Source of the DNA: an uncultured Erythrobacter sp.
GTDB taxonomy: Bacteria; Pseudomonadota; Alphaproteobacteria; Sphingomonadales; Sphingomonadaceae
Direction: 5' to 3'
NCBI GenBank assembly: GCA_913061345.1
Contig: CAJXTZ010000085.1
Coordinates: forward strand, 1-6,551
Length of the DNA stretch: 6,551 nt
The notes beneath the pieces were generated by a model. The model was given only the letters and a program-made list of their open reading frames with translations, searched no databases and was not told where the DNA came from. Numbering within the stretch: the stretch's first letter is position 1; every line of letters starts with the position of its first letter. Both the position numbers and the translations under genes were made by a program. Below, piece after piece: positions 1 through 6,513 of the stretch.

Positions 1-22
1 TGGGAGCTTCCAAAACAAGGGT

Positions 23-99
23 TGGTAGCGGAGGAGGGACTCGAACCCCCGACACCAGGATTATGATTCCCGTGCTCTAACCACCTGAGCTACTCCGCC
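23..99 (-). tRNA. tRNA-Met (CAU), elongator type
   Basis: Read on the minus strand, this 77-nt stretch folds into a complete cloverleaf. It has a 7-bp acceptor stem (GGCGGAG with CTCCGCT, including a G1-U72 wobble), a D-arm GCTC/GAGC, a 5-bp anticodon stem CGGGA/TCCTG with loop ATCATAA, a 5-nt variable loop, and a T-arm with loop TTCGAGT. The discriminator is A and the terminal CCA is encoded. The anticodon CAT is at 63-65. It is not the initiator: it lacks three consecutive G-C pairs at the base of the anticodon stem and the unpaired 1-72 position. A CAU anticodon can also belong to tRNA-Ile2 with lysidine-modified C34, which the gene sequence alone does not fully exclude, but the body resembles the elongator Met tRNA of alphaproteobacteria. 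Confidence 0.93.
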
Positions 100-145
100 A
101 TCCGGCAACGCCATCCATGCCACAAGGTGCGGAGGCGAGGCGCGC

Positions 146-174
146 CATTTAGGTCCGCATTACGACGCGGTCAA
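146..174 (-). promoter_or_regulatory. Candidate sigma-70 promoter for tRNA-Met
   Basis: On the minus strand a -35-like TTGACC (174-169) is followed after 17 nt by a -10-like TAAATG (151-146), about 46 nt upstream of the tRNA 5' end. Directly after the -10 comes a G+C-only stretch (GCGCGCC), the kind of discriminator typical of stable-RNA promoters under stringent control. The -35 matches consensus at five of six positions, while the -10 matches poorly, so this is a prediction. Confidence 0.45.
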
Positions 175-299
175 CCTGCCATTTTGCAAGATGTGCAATC
201 AATCGTCCAAAGCAGCTTGCCTCCCTACGGTTGTCCGTTTTTTCTGCGCGAGCCTGCCCATGACTACGGGGGCGAGAACCGCGCGTGCGTGGCACCGAC

Positions 300-839
300 T
301 TACCGGCGCTTGCTGCGGTTTGCGCGGAAGGAAAAACGACCCAGCTCCTCCCACGGTCCGCCACGATAGGCGTGTATTTGCAGGCCGGTGAAGGCGAAAT
401 CGCGCGGCTCCACCCGCAGGGCGAGATCGGCCTTCAGGGCCTTTGCCGCCTCTATACTGACCTTGTTCTGCACGGTGACGTGCAGGCGCGGCCTGTGTTC
501 ATCCTGCGGGGTCAACAGGCCGTGAAAGCGATCGGCAAGGTCTTGCCAGATTGCGATCATACCAGCGCTCTCCAGTTTCAGGGCGGTTCCCTTCCCCAGT
601 TTCATGATACCGACAAGGCGCGCTGGGACTGGCGGGTTGTCACGCGCCATGTTTTTCAGGCAATCGCGCAGTTCATCCTCACAGCTCGGCGGAAGCGCGT
701 GGAACAGCGTGACATGGGCTTGCAGATAATTGCGGTCGGGCGGGAAGTGATCGACGCGCAACTGGTTGGCCCAGCTGAACAGGTCCGGCGGCATTTCCGC
801 CGTCACGATCAGCGGAGCAGGTCCGCCCTTGCCTGTCAC
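300..839 (-). CDS. 2H phosphoesterase / 2'-5' RNA ligase family protein
   Basis: This 179-residue protein belongs to the 2H phosphoesterase superfamily (LigT / 2'-5' RNA ligase-like). Members act on 2',3'-cyclic or 2'-5' linked nucleotide phosphates. Two HxT signature motifs are visible, HVTLF (H42, T44) and HVTVQ (H120, T122), which would supply the two catalytic histidines and threonines of the symmetric bilobed fold. The size fits the family. I chose the GTG start at 839-837: it overlaps the mltG stop (GTGA) and has GAGG 6 nt upstream. A further GTG at 872 would extend the protein 11 residues into mltG and has less support. The gene is the last of the acpP-fabF-mltG run, and the overlap implies translational coupling. 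The natural substrate cannot be read from the sequence, so no gene symbol is given. Confidence 0.85.
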   Translation of the reverse strand: MTGKGGPAPLIVTAEMPPDLFSWANQLRVDHFPPDRNYLQAHVTLFHALPPSCEDELRDCLKNMARDNPPVPARLVGIMKLGKGTALKLESAGMIAIWQDLADRFHGLLTPQDEHRPRLHVTVQNKVSIEAAKALKADLALRVEPRDFAFTGLQIHAYRGGPWEELGRFSFRANRSKRR

Positions 840-1807
840 ATTTCCCCTCGTTCGCGGCGCAGCGCGAACCACCGCTCCACGGCTTCGTTATGTTCCTGCA
901 ACGTATCGTTGAATTCGTGCCCGCCGGAGCCGTCGGCCACCATGAAGATCGCTTCGGTTTCCGCCGGATTCAGCACTGCCTCTATACTGGCACGACCAGG
1001 ATTGGTGATCGGCCCCGCCGGCAAGCCCGCCATCTGGTAAGTGTTGTAGTCGTTGATATCGGCAATTTCGGATTGCCGAATGCGGCGGCCCAGCGGGCGT
1101 CCCCTGGTTATCGGGTAGATGATTGTCGGATCGGCCTGCAGGAAAATACCTTGGCGAACGCGGTTGGAATAAAGGCCGGCCACCATGCGCCGCTCTTCGG
1201 GCACGCCGGTTTCCTTTTCGACGATGGAGGCCAGCGTCACTGCTTCCTCCGGCGTTTTTGCAACCGTGCGTTCGCTGCGTTGTGGCCACAGTTCGGCTAT
1301 CGTTTCATCCATGGCACGCTGCATCCGGGCGAGCACGGCGATGCGCTCCTCCCCACGCTCGAAATCATAGCTCTCGGGCAGGACGCTGCCCTCTTCCGGG
1401 ACGGGAATTTCACCCACCAGCAGCTCTTCCGCCATCAGCAGATCATGCACGATGGCAGAGGGGGTGCCTTCGGGTATTGTCACGAAGCGGCGTATCACTT
1501 CACCATGTTGCAGGTGATCGAGGATGCCGGCATTGCTGATCCCTTCGGCCAGCAGGAATTCGCCCGCTTTTATCGGATCGCCGCTGCCCAGCACCTTTGC
1601 CCGCAGCAGGAAGCTGTCGGCAGAGGGGATATGCCCCTCCTCCTCCAACTTGCTCGCGACTGAAGTCAGCGAGGCGCCGGAAGGGACTATGAAAGCCGTC
1701 TCCTCCTCAACCTGGGCACCGCCGTACCAGCCCAGCGAGAACCAGGCGCCAACGACCACCACCGCCAGGATCCCCAGTGCAACGATCCCCGCGAGCAGTT
1801 TCTTCAT
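836..1807 (-). CDS. mltG: Endolytic murein transglycosylase MltG
   Basis: MltG (YceG-like) is an inner-membrane lytic transglycosylase that cuts nascent glycan strands in the periplasm and so helps set strand length. The 323-residue length is near the E. coli protein's 340. Residues 1-29 form a single membrane anchor: MKK followed by a hydrophobic stretch. Residues about 37-105 fit the LysM-like subdomain. The catalytic region carries ASIVEKET at 193-200, with family-typical glutamates E197 and E199, then LQADPTIIYP at 223-232 and YNTYQMAGLPAGPITNPG at 254-271, all family hallmarks. The start ATG lies 1 nt after the fabF stop, with GAGG 6 nt upstream inside the end of fabF. The fabF-mltG pairing is common in alphaproteobacteria. 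The end overlaps the GTG start of the next gene. Confidence 0.96.
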   Translation of the reverse strand: MKKLLAGIVALGILAVVVVGAWFSLGWYGGAQVEEETAFIVPSGASLTSVASKLEEEGHIPSADSFLLRAKVLGSGDPIKAGEFLLAEGISNAGILDHLQHGEVIRRFVTIPEGTPSAIVHDLLMAEELLVGEIPVPEEGSVLPESYDFERGEERIAVLARMQRAMDETIAELWPQRSERTVAKTPEEAVTLASIVEKETGVPEERRMVAGLYSNRVRQGIFLQADPTIIYPITRGRPLGRRIRQSEIADINDYNTYQMAGLPAGPITNPGRASIEAVLNPAETEAIFMVADGSGGHEFNDTLQEHNEAVERWFALRRERGEM

Positions 1808-1808
1808 A

Positions 1809-3071
1809 TCAATCCTCGACGCGCTTCATCACCAGCGAGGCATTGGTGCCGCCAAAGCCGAAGCTGTTGTTAAGCACTGCGTTCACTTCCCGCTTTTTCG
1901 CGGTGAGCGGAACGAGGTCGACGCCTTCTGTTCCCTCGTCAGGATTGTGCAGGTTGAGCGTGGGCGGCACGATCTGGTCACGCATGGCGAGAATACAGAA
2001 GATGCTTTCCACCGCGCCCGCACCGCCCAACAGATGGCCGATGGCAGACTTGGTGCTGCTCATGGAAGCGCCGCCAAGATCATCGCCCAGCACGCGCTTC
2101 ACCGCGGCCAGTTCAATCGTGTCGGCCATGGTGGAGGTGCCGTGCGCGTTGACGTAATCGATGTCCGTACCTTCCAGCCCGGACTTGCGGATGGCCATGC
2201 GCATGGCGTTTTCCGCGCCCTTGCCTTCTGGATGCGGTGCTGTGACGTGATAGGCATCGCCGGATAAGCCATAGCCCACGACTTCGGCATAGATCTTCGC
2301 GCCGCGTGCCTTGGCGTGTTCGTATTCCTCCAGCACCACGACACCTGCACCCTCGCCCATCACGAAGCCGTCGCGATCCTTGTCGTAGGGGCGGCTGGCT
2401 TCGGTGGGTCTGTCGTTCATGCTGCAATTCAATGCGCGAGCCTGTGCGAAGCCTGCCACGCCCAGCGGGTTGATTGTGCTTTCCGCACCGCCCGCCAGCA
2501 TGATGTCAGCATCGTCATCCTTGATCATCCGCGCCGCATCGCCAATCGAGTGCGCGCCGGTGGAACAGGCCGTCACAACCGCATGGTTGGGGCCCATAAG
2601 GCCATAGGCAATCGAAACCTGGCCGGAAATCAGATTGATCAGTCGCCCGTGCACGAAGTGCGGCGATACGCGACCGGGGCCACGCTTGTGCAGGTTGACC
2701 GATTCCAGTTCTATGCCCGGAAGCCCGCCGATGCCTGAACCCACGGAGCAGCCCGCGCGCAGCTTCGTCTCTTCGTCCATGTCCAAAAGACCGGCATCTT
2801 CCAGCGCCTGCCCGGCGGCATCTATGCCATAGACGATGAATGGATCGACCTGACGCTGGATCTTGGGGTCCACGCGCTTGCTCGGGTCGAAACCCCATTT
2901 GTGATCCGCAGGCTTCACTTCGCCCGCGATCAGGCATTTCTGCCCTTCGGTATCGAAGCGGGTGATCGTATCGATCCCGCTCTCGCCCGCGATCAAATTG
3001 CTCCAGGTCGTTTCGACATCGGCACCCAGGGGGGTGACAAGTCCCAGTCCGGTTACGACGACACGCCGCAT
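1809..3071 (-). CDS. fabF: Beta-ketoacyl-ACP synthase II (FabF)
   Basis: FabF condenses malonyl-ACP with acyl-ACP in the elongation cycle of type II fatty acid synthesis, in the cytosol. The 420-residue length is standard. The full thiolase-fold active site is present: nucleophilic C169 in TACSTGAHSIGDA, H310 in VNAHGTST, K341 and H346 in KSAIGHLLGGAGA, and the C-terminal glycine-rich NNSFGFGGTNASL at 401-413. The protein opens with RRVVVTGLGLVTPLG, the usual KAS II beginning. The start ATG has GGAG 7 nt upstream. It sits 97 nt after acpP, which encodes its acyl carrier, and 1 nt before mltG. No truncation or missing catalytic residue was seen. FabB is the nearest alternative; the GTSTMADTIE segment and the company of acpP favour FabF. 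Confidence 0.97.
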   Translation of the reverse strand: MRRVVVTGLGLVTPLGADVETTWSNLIAGESGIDTITRFDTEGQKCLIAGEVKPADHKWGFDPSKRVDPKIQRQVDPFIVYGIDAAGQALEDAGLLDMDEETKLRAGCSVGSGIGGLPGIELESVNLHKRGPGRVSPHFVHGRLINLISGQVSIAYGLMGPNHAVVTACSTGAHSIGDAARMIKDDDADIMLAGGAESTINPLGVAGFAQARALNCSMNDRPTEASRPYDKDRDGFVMGEGAGVVVLEEYEHAKARGAKIYAEVVGYGLSGDAYHVTAPHPEGKGAENAMRMAIRKSGLEGTDIDYVNAHGTSTMADTIELAAVKRVLGDDLGGASMSSTKSAIGHLLGGAGAVESIFCILAMRDQIVPPTLNLHNPDEGTEGVDLVPLTAKKREVNAVLNNSFGFGGTNASLVMKRVED

Positions 3072-3090
3072 AGATCTTCTCCAATCAAGA

Positions 3091-3117
3091 AAGGCTCAGC
3101 CTTACGGGCCGAGCCTT
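3091..3117 (-). terminator. Hairpin between acpP and fabF, possible attenuator
   Basis: A perfect 7-bp stem AAGGCTC/GAGCCTT (3091-3097 with 3111-3117) continues, after one A-C mismatch, into a 3-bp GCC/GGC helix closed by a 5-nt loop. On the transcribed (minus) strand the stem ends in TT and runs into TCTT, giving a short T-rich tail (TTTCTT). The tail is too weak for a full terminator. It would fit partial termination or RNA processing that keeps acpP expression above fabF and mltG. Confidence 0.5.
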
Positions 3118-3121
3118 CCAA

Positions 3122-3139
3122 CCCCGTCCGCGTCCGGGG
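3122..3139 (-). repeat. Small inverted repeat after acpP
   Basis: CCCCG (3122-3126) and CGGGG (3135-3139) form a 5-bp G+C hairpin with an 8-nt loop, 30 nt downstream of the acpP stop and just upstream, in transcription order, of the larger hairpin at 3117-3091. There is no T tract. It may protect the acpP mRNA 3' end or may be chance in G+C-rich DNA. Confidence 0.3.
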
Positions 3140-3169
3140 AGACCATTCGCGAACGAGGCCAGTGGTCAG

Positions 3170-3406
3170 TTAAGAGACATGCTCTTCGATATACTTGTTG
3201 GCATCGCCGACAGTGTTTATCTTCTCGGCGGCATCGTCGGGGATTTCCACGCCGAACTCTTCCTCGAAGGCCATCACCAACTCGACGATGTCGAGGCTGT
3301 CCGCGCCCAGGTCGTCGATGAAGCTGGCGTCCGGAGTCACCTTTTCTTCCTCGACGCCAAGATGCTCGACAACGATCTTCTTAACGCGTGCAGCGATATC
3401 GCTCAT
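3170..3406 (-). CDS. acpP: Acyl carrier protein AcpP
   Basis: AcpP carries growing acyl chains on a 4'-phosphopantetheine arm during fatty acid synthesis. The 78-residue acidic protein has the attachment motif [10 protein letters not shown], with S37 as the modified serine. The surrounding helix II residues and the segment [15 protein letters not shown] are near-invariant in the family. The start ATG at 3406 gives the standard [12 protein letters not shown] beginning, preceded by a modest purine-rich GAGAGAG site. acpP is the first gene of the minus-strand run ending in the 2H gene. The fabD and fabG genes that often precede it in other alphaproteobacteria are absent here; a divergent CstB-like gene lies upstream instead. 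I could not pick a convincing promoter in the 146-nt divergent gap. Confidence 0.98.
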   Translation of the reverse strand: MSDIAARVKKIVVEHLGVEEEKVTPDASFIDDLGADSLDIVELVMAFEEEFGVEIPDDAAEKINTVGDANKYIEEHVS

Positions 3407-3552
3407 GTATGCTCTCTCACTTTGGGGTTTCGAATTACACTCTCGCCCTAATCAACGCTGGCAAGCAAAGCAAGTGCCCGAAATTTCCTGTCTGGCGGGT
3501 AATCTTCAAGGATTTGGCGAAACCTCTGCCCGCCTTCGCTCGTTGGGCCGAC
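3407..3552. other. Divergent intergenic region, acpP / CstB-like gene
   Basis: These 146 nt separate the acpP start from the CstB-like start and must hold promoters for both directions. I found no box pair good enough to annotate, no clear operator-like inverted repeat and no small gene. In particular, I could not see a site for a persulfide-sensing repressor. Confidence 0.6.
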
Positions 3553-4905
3553 ATGATATTGGAAAAGATCAAAACGCCCGGCCTTTCGCACCTCTCCTAT
3601 CTCGTCGGCTCCGGCGGACAAGCTGCCGTGATAGACCCGCGGCGGGATTGCGAAATCTACCTCGAAAAAGCGCGCGCTGAAGGTTTGCGGATTACGCACA
3701 TATTAGAGACGCACCGAAACGAGGATTTCGTATCGGGTTCTCCAACCCTTGCCGATTGGACCGGCGCGACTGTCCTGCACGGACCGAATGCGGGCGGAGA
3801 CGTGACCTTTGCGAAAACGGCGCGAGAAGGCGATGAAGTCGAAATCGGCCAGCTCAGGATCGCGGTATTGGAGACCCCTGGACATACCGACGACAGCCTT
3901 TCCTATGTCATCCATGACACCGCTTATCCCGAAGGCCCGGTCGGAGTGTTCACCGGCGACGCCCTTTTCGTGGGCGATGTTGGCCGCACGGATTTCTATC
4001 CGGACCGGGCCCGCGAGGTTGCCGGTCTGCTGTATGACAGCCTGCAGAAGTTGCTGATGGTGGGCGATCAGACGATCCTTTACCCTGCGCACGGCGCCGG
4101 CTCCGTATGCGGATCCGGCATGGCGGAACGAGAATTCTCCACAATCGGACACGAGCGCCGCAACAATCCGCGCCTGCAAATCGCCAGCCGCGACGATTTC
4201 ATCGAGGCCAAACTGGCCGAGGTGCATTACCAGCCACCCTATTTCCGTCTGATGGAGCGGTTGAACGTCGAAGGCGGTAGCGCTGCGCCCCGCGTGATGC
4301 GGCCTCGCAACCTCAAGCTTGCTGAACTGGACGAATGCGGCGCGGATCACCTGATCGACGTTCGCGAACCCGGAGCCTGGTGCGCGGGCCACCTGCCCGG
4401 TAGCTATTGCATTCCCGTGTCCATGATTCCCGCCTTTGCCGGGTGGTTCGTGCGCGAAGGCGAGAGCGTTGCGCTGGTCGCATCTGAGGAAGGCGCGCTC
4501 GAAACAGCTGCGACGCATCTGGTTCGTATCGGCCTCGACAACATCATTGGCGGTTATACCGGCGTCGTTCCCGCCGCAGCCCAAGGACGCGACCTCGGAC
4601 AAGTGCCGATGATCAAGACAGATGAGGTCGCCCGCAGGCTGGAGCGAAATCGCAACGGCTGGACGTTGATCGACGTTCGCGCGGCAGACGAACGCGCGGA
4701 AGCCAAGATCGACGGTTCGACTCATATCTATGCAGGTCATCTAAACGAGCAGTGGCAGGACCTGGATCCCCTGGCGTCCTACACGCTGATGTGCGCCAGT
4801 GGCATGAGGGCGACGGTTGCTGCCAGCTGGCTGGCCAGCAGGGGTTTCAATGACGTCGATGTCTATCTTGGATCGATGGGAGCCTGGAAGGCCACGCACG
4901 GATGA
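3553..4905 (+). CDS. CstB-like persulfide dioxygenase-rhodanese fusion
   Basis: This 450-residue protein has three domains. Residues 1-240 are a metallo-beta-lactamase fold of the ETHE1/persulfide dioxygenase type, with likely iron ligands H54 (THRNED), H111 (TPGHTDDS) and D136 (FTGDALF), plus H180 in PAHGAGSVCG. Residues about 250-345 are a rhodanese-homology domain (LIDVREPGAW) with no cysteine at the active-site loop (VALVASEEG). Residues about 352-450 are a rhodanese domain with an intact loop CASGMR (C414, R419). Length and domain order match CstB of Staphylococcus aureus (about 444 aa), which oxidises low-molecular-weight persulfide and makes thiosulfate, so a role in sulfide/persulfide detoxification is inferred. 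C186 in GAGSVCG may correspond to the accessory cysteine of CstB; this is unverified. The start ATG at 3553 matches the usual family beginning (ILEKIKTPGLSHLSYL), but no good Shine-Dalgarno precedes it. The frame stays open upstream to 3388, inside acpP, which I reject as coding. Confidence 0.9.
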   Translation: MILEKIKTPGLSHLSYLVGSGGQAAVIDPRRDCEIYLEKARAEGLRITHILETHRNEDFVSGSPTLADWTGATVLHGPNAGGDVTFAKTAREGDEVEIGQLRIAVLETPGHTDDSLSYVIHDTAYPEGPVGVFTGDALFVGDVGRTDFYPDRAREVAGLLYDSLQKLLMVGDQTILYPAHGAGSVCGSGMAEREFSTIGHERRNNPRLQIASRDDFIEAKLAEVHYQPPYFRLMERLNVEGGSAAPRVMRPRNLKLAELDECGADHLIDVREPGAWCAGHLPGSYCIPVSMIPAFAGWFVREGESVALVASEEGALETAATHLVRIGLDNIIGGYTGVVPAAAQGRDLGQVPMIKTDEVARRLERNRNGWTLIDVRAADERAEAKIDGSTHIYAGHLNEQWQDLDPLASYTLMCASGMRATVAASWLASRGFNDVDVYLGSMGAWKATHG

Positions 4906-4951
4906 GCGGTCTCTTGCATCGTGGTTATAGGAAAAAATTTCGATCGATTCC

Positions 4952-4977
4952 TGAACCTTATCCGCACTTGCTTCGTT
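4952..4977 (+). promoter_or_regulatory. Candidate EcfG-type stress promoter
   Basis: TGAAC (4952-4956), 17 nt, then CGTT (4974-4977) resembles the alphaproteobacterial general stress sigma EcfG consensus GGAAC-N16/17-CGTT, with one mismatch in the -35. An A+T-rich run (AAAAAATTT) lies about 12 nt upstream. Transcription would start around 4984, leaving a leader of roughly 28 nt before the ATG at 5012. The position, spacing and downstream gene all fit, but a single short motif match is not proof. Confidence 0.5.
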
Positions 4978-4997
4978 GGTAAGATAACAATCTGATC

Positions 4998-5004
4998 AAA
5001 GGAG
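4998..5004 (+). promoter_or_regulatory. Strong ribosome binding site of the DUF2383 gene
   Basis: AAAGGAG sits 7 nt before the ATG at 5012. It is the best Shine-Dalgarno match in the window, fixes the start of the following gene and suggests high translation, in contrast to the preceding CstB-like gene, which has none. Confidence 0.8.
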
Positions 5005-5011
5005 TTACTGA

Positions 5012-5446
5012 ATGTCTGCCAACAATATTCTCAAGTCGCTTACCGACACCGCTTTCGATTCGATCGAAGGTTATGGAAAAGCTGCCGAGAAGGCCAAGGA
5101 CCCCAACCTTAAAACCGCACTGTTGAAGCGCCGGGAAAAGCGCGAAAAGACCGTTGCAGCGCTTAACGCGGAAATTCAGCGGCAGGGTGGTGAGTTGGTC
5201 ACCAAGGGCACCATGACCGGCGAAGCGCACCAGCTCTGGATGAGCATTACCGACGCATTCGAAGACGGCAACGAAGCTGCTGCCGAGCGCGTCGAAGAGG
5301 GCGAGGACTATCTGAAGAATAAGTTCGAAAGCGCGCTGAAGGATGACGATCTGGATCCGCAGTCCCGCGTGGTCGTGCAGCAATGCTACGCGGAAATCAG
5401 CGATGGCGAACGCTTCGGCGACATGATTGCCAAGCAGTACGACTAA
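5012..5446 (+). CDS. Ferritin-like DUF2383 / PA2169-family four-helix protein
   Basis: This 144-residue, highly charged, almost entirely helical protein has no signal peptide or membrane segment. The pattern LTDTAFDSIEGYGKAAEKAKD at the start (residues 10-30), RREKREKTVAALNAEIQRQGG (40-60), a conserved W76 and the acidic EEGEDYLKNKFESAL helix (95-109) are typical of the DUF2383 / PA2169 family of ferritin-like four-helix bundles. The biochemical function of that family is not established; a metal- or stress-related role is only suggested by the fold. The gene stands alone with its own candidate EcfG promoter, a strong ribosome binding site and a strong terminator, so it is probably an independently controlled, well-expressed stress gene. 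It is 106 nt downstream of the CstB-like gene on the same strand, and I see no terminator between them. Confidence 0.88.
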   Translation: MSANNILKSLTDTAFDSIEGYGKAAEKAKDPNLKTALLKRREKREKTVAALNAEIQRQGGELVTKGTMTGEAHQLWMSITDAFEDGNEAAAERVEEGEDYLKNKFESALKDDDLDPQSRVVVQQCYAEISDGERFGDMIAKQYD

Positions 5447-5471
5447 CTTCGCTGATCTGCTAAACTGAGAG

Positions 5472-5503
5472 GGGCGCGGTTCTTTCGGGAACCGCGCCCT
5501 TTT
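5472..5503 (+). terminator. Rho-independent terminator of the DUF2383 gene
   Basis: A perfect 11-bp G+C-rich stem, GGGCGCGGTTC (5472-5482) with GAACCGCGCCC (5489-5499), has a 6-nt loop and is followed by TTTT. It begins 25 nt after the stop codon. On the minus strand, 11 nt beyond the aspS stop, the same stem is not followed by a T tract, so it would serve the converging aspS transcript less well. Confidence 0.92.
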
Positions 5504-5510
5504 CATGTCC

Positions 5511-6513
5511 TCAGCTATCCTGCGGTGGAATGTCGGACTTTGCCGCTTCGCTGTTCATGTCGGTCTTTTCAGCGGCGCTTGCGTCCCTGTGCGTTTCCAG
5601 CGCCTCGCCCGAAAGGCGAATATGCACATCGCGCAATTGTCTGGCGCTTACAACGGACGGTGCACCCATCATCAGGTCCTGTGCCTTCTGGTTGAGCGGG
5701 AAGGCAATCACTTCGCGGATATTGGGCTCATCGGCCAGCAGCATCACGATGCGGTCGATACCCGGTGCAGAGCCGCCGTGCGGCGGGGCGCCCAGCTTGA
5801 ATGCCTCGATCATGCCGGAGAAGTTGGCATCCACTTCTTCCTGAGAATAGCCCGCGATTTCGAAAGCCTTGTACATGATATCCGGGCGGTGGTTACGAAT
5901 GGCCCCGGAACTGAGTTCATAACCATTGCAGACGATGTCGTACTGCCATGCCTTGATCGTCAGCGGATCCTGCGTTTCCAGCGCTTCCATTTCGCCTTGC
6001 GGCATGGAGAAAGGATTATGGCTGAAGTCTATCTTCTTCAGGTCCTCGTCATACTCGAACATCGGGAAATCGACGATCCAGCAGAACTTGAAACAGCCTT
6101 GCTCGATCAGGTCGAGATTTTCGCCGGTGCGCGTGCGCGCGGCGCCTGCCAGTTTCACCGCATCCTTTTCCTTGCCGGCGGCGAAGAACAGGCCGTCATT
6201 TTCGCCAAGGCCCAGCTCTTCATACAGCTTGGCCATGTTTTCCGGGCCGTGGTTCTTAGCGATAGGGCCGCCGAATTCGCCACTCTTGCGGGTGACGTAG
6301 CCGAGGCCGGAGAACCCTTCGCGGCGCGCCCAGTCGTTCATCTCGTCGAAGAACTTGCGGCTCTTCTCATTGGTGCCCGGCGCAGGGATCGCGCGCACCA
6401 CGCCGCCACTGCCCACGATCTTCTCGAAAATACCGAAACCGGACTTTTTGAAATGATGTGTGACGTCGGAAATAATGATCGGGTTGCGCAGGTCCGGCTT
6501 GTCGGTGCCGTAT
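5511..6513 (-). CDS. aspS: Aspartyl-tRNA synthetase, C-terminal part (5' end cut)
   Basis: The enzyme charges tRNA-Asp with aspartate (and in many alphaproteobacteria also tRNA-Asn). About 333 C-terminal residues are present, from [11 protein letters not shown] to the stop. They cover the bacterial GAD insertion domain and the class II catalytic core, including [32 protein letters not shown] and motif 3 ([13 protein letters not shown]) with its ATP-binding arginine. The N-terminal anticodon-binding OB fold and motifs 1 and 2, roughly 260 residues judged against the 590-residue E. coli protein, are missing because the real sequence ends at about 6513 in an adapter. Whether the enzyme discriminates Asp from Asn tRNA cannot be judged, as the deciding residues lie in the missing part. 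After the usual family end (QLRDVHIRL) there is a polar, alanine- and acid-rich tail of about 33 residues. The gene converges on the DUF2383 terminator. Confidence 0.97.

Noticed and set aside
227..243. Plus-strand hairpin ACGG-TTGT-CCGT followed by six T, resembling a terminator
   Set aside because: The stem is only 4 bp, and no plus-strand gene ends nearby.
100..299. Possible small gene or terminator between the 2H gene and tRNA-Met
   Set aside because: Short frames here have no ribosome binding site or family features, and I found no stem with a T tract on the minus strand; only the candidate tRNA promoter stands out.
840..872. Upstream GTG start at 872 for the 2H gene
   Set aside because: The 11 added residues lie wholly in mltG coding sequence, and the later GTG at 839 has a better-placed GAGG.
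285..1040. Long plus-strand open frames opposite the 2H gene and mltG (also 890-1663 and 1524-2267)
   Set aside because: They are shadows of well-supported minus-strand genes and have compositions unlike real proteins.
3388..3552. A 55-residue N-terminal extension of the CstB-like protein
   Set aside because: It begins inside acpP on the opposite strand, has no family similarity that I can see, and the known family beginning falls at the ATG at 3553.
3703..4740. A 345-residue open frame antisense to the CstB-like gene
   Set aside because: It is a mirror of a G+C-rich coding region with clear catalytic motifs on the other strand; the antisense product has no recognisable domain.
1..6513. CRISPR array, phage, toxin-antitoxin or defence genes
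   Set aside because: There are no direct repeats at regular spacing, no integrase or transposase and no recognisable defence domain; all sizeable genes are accounted for by core functions.
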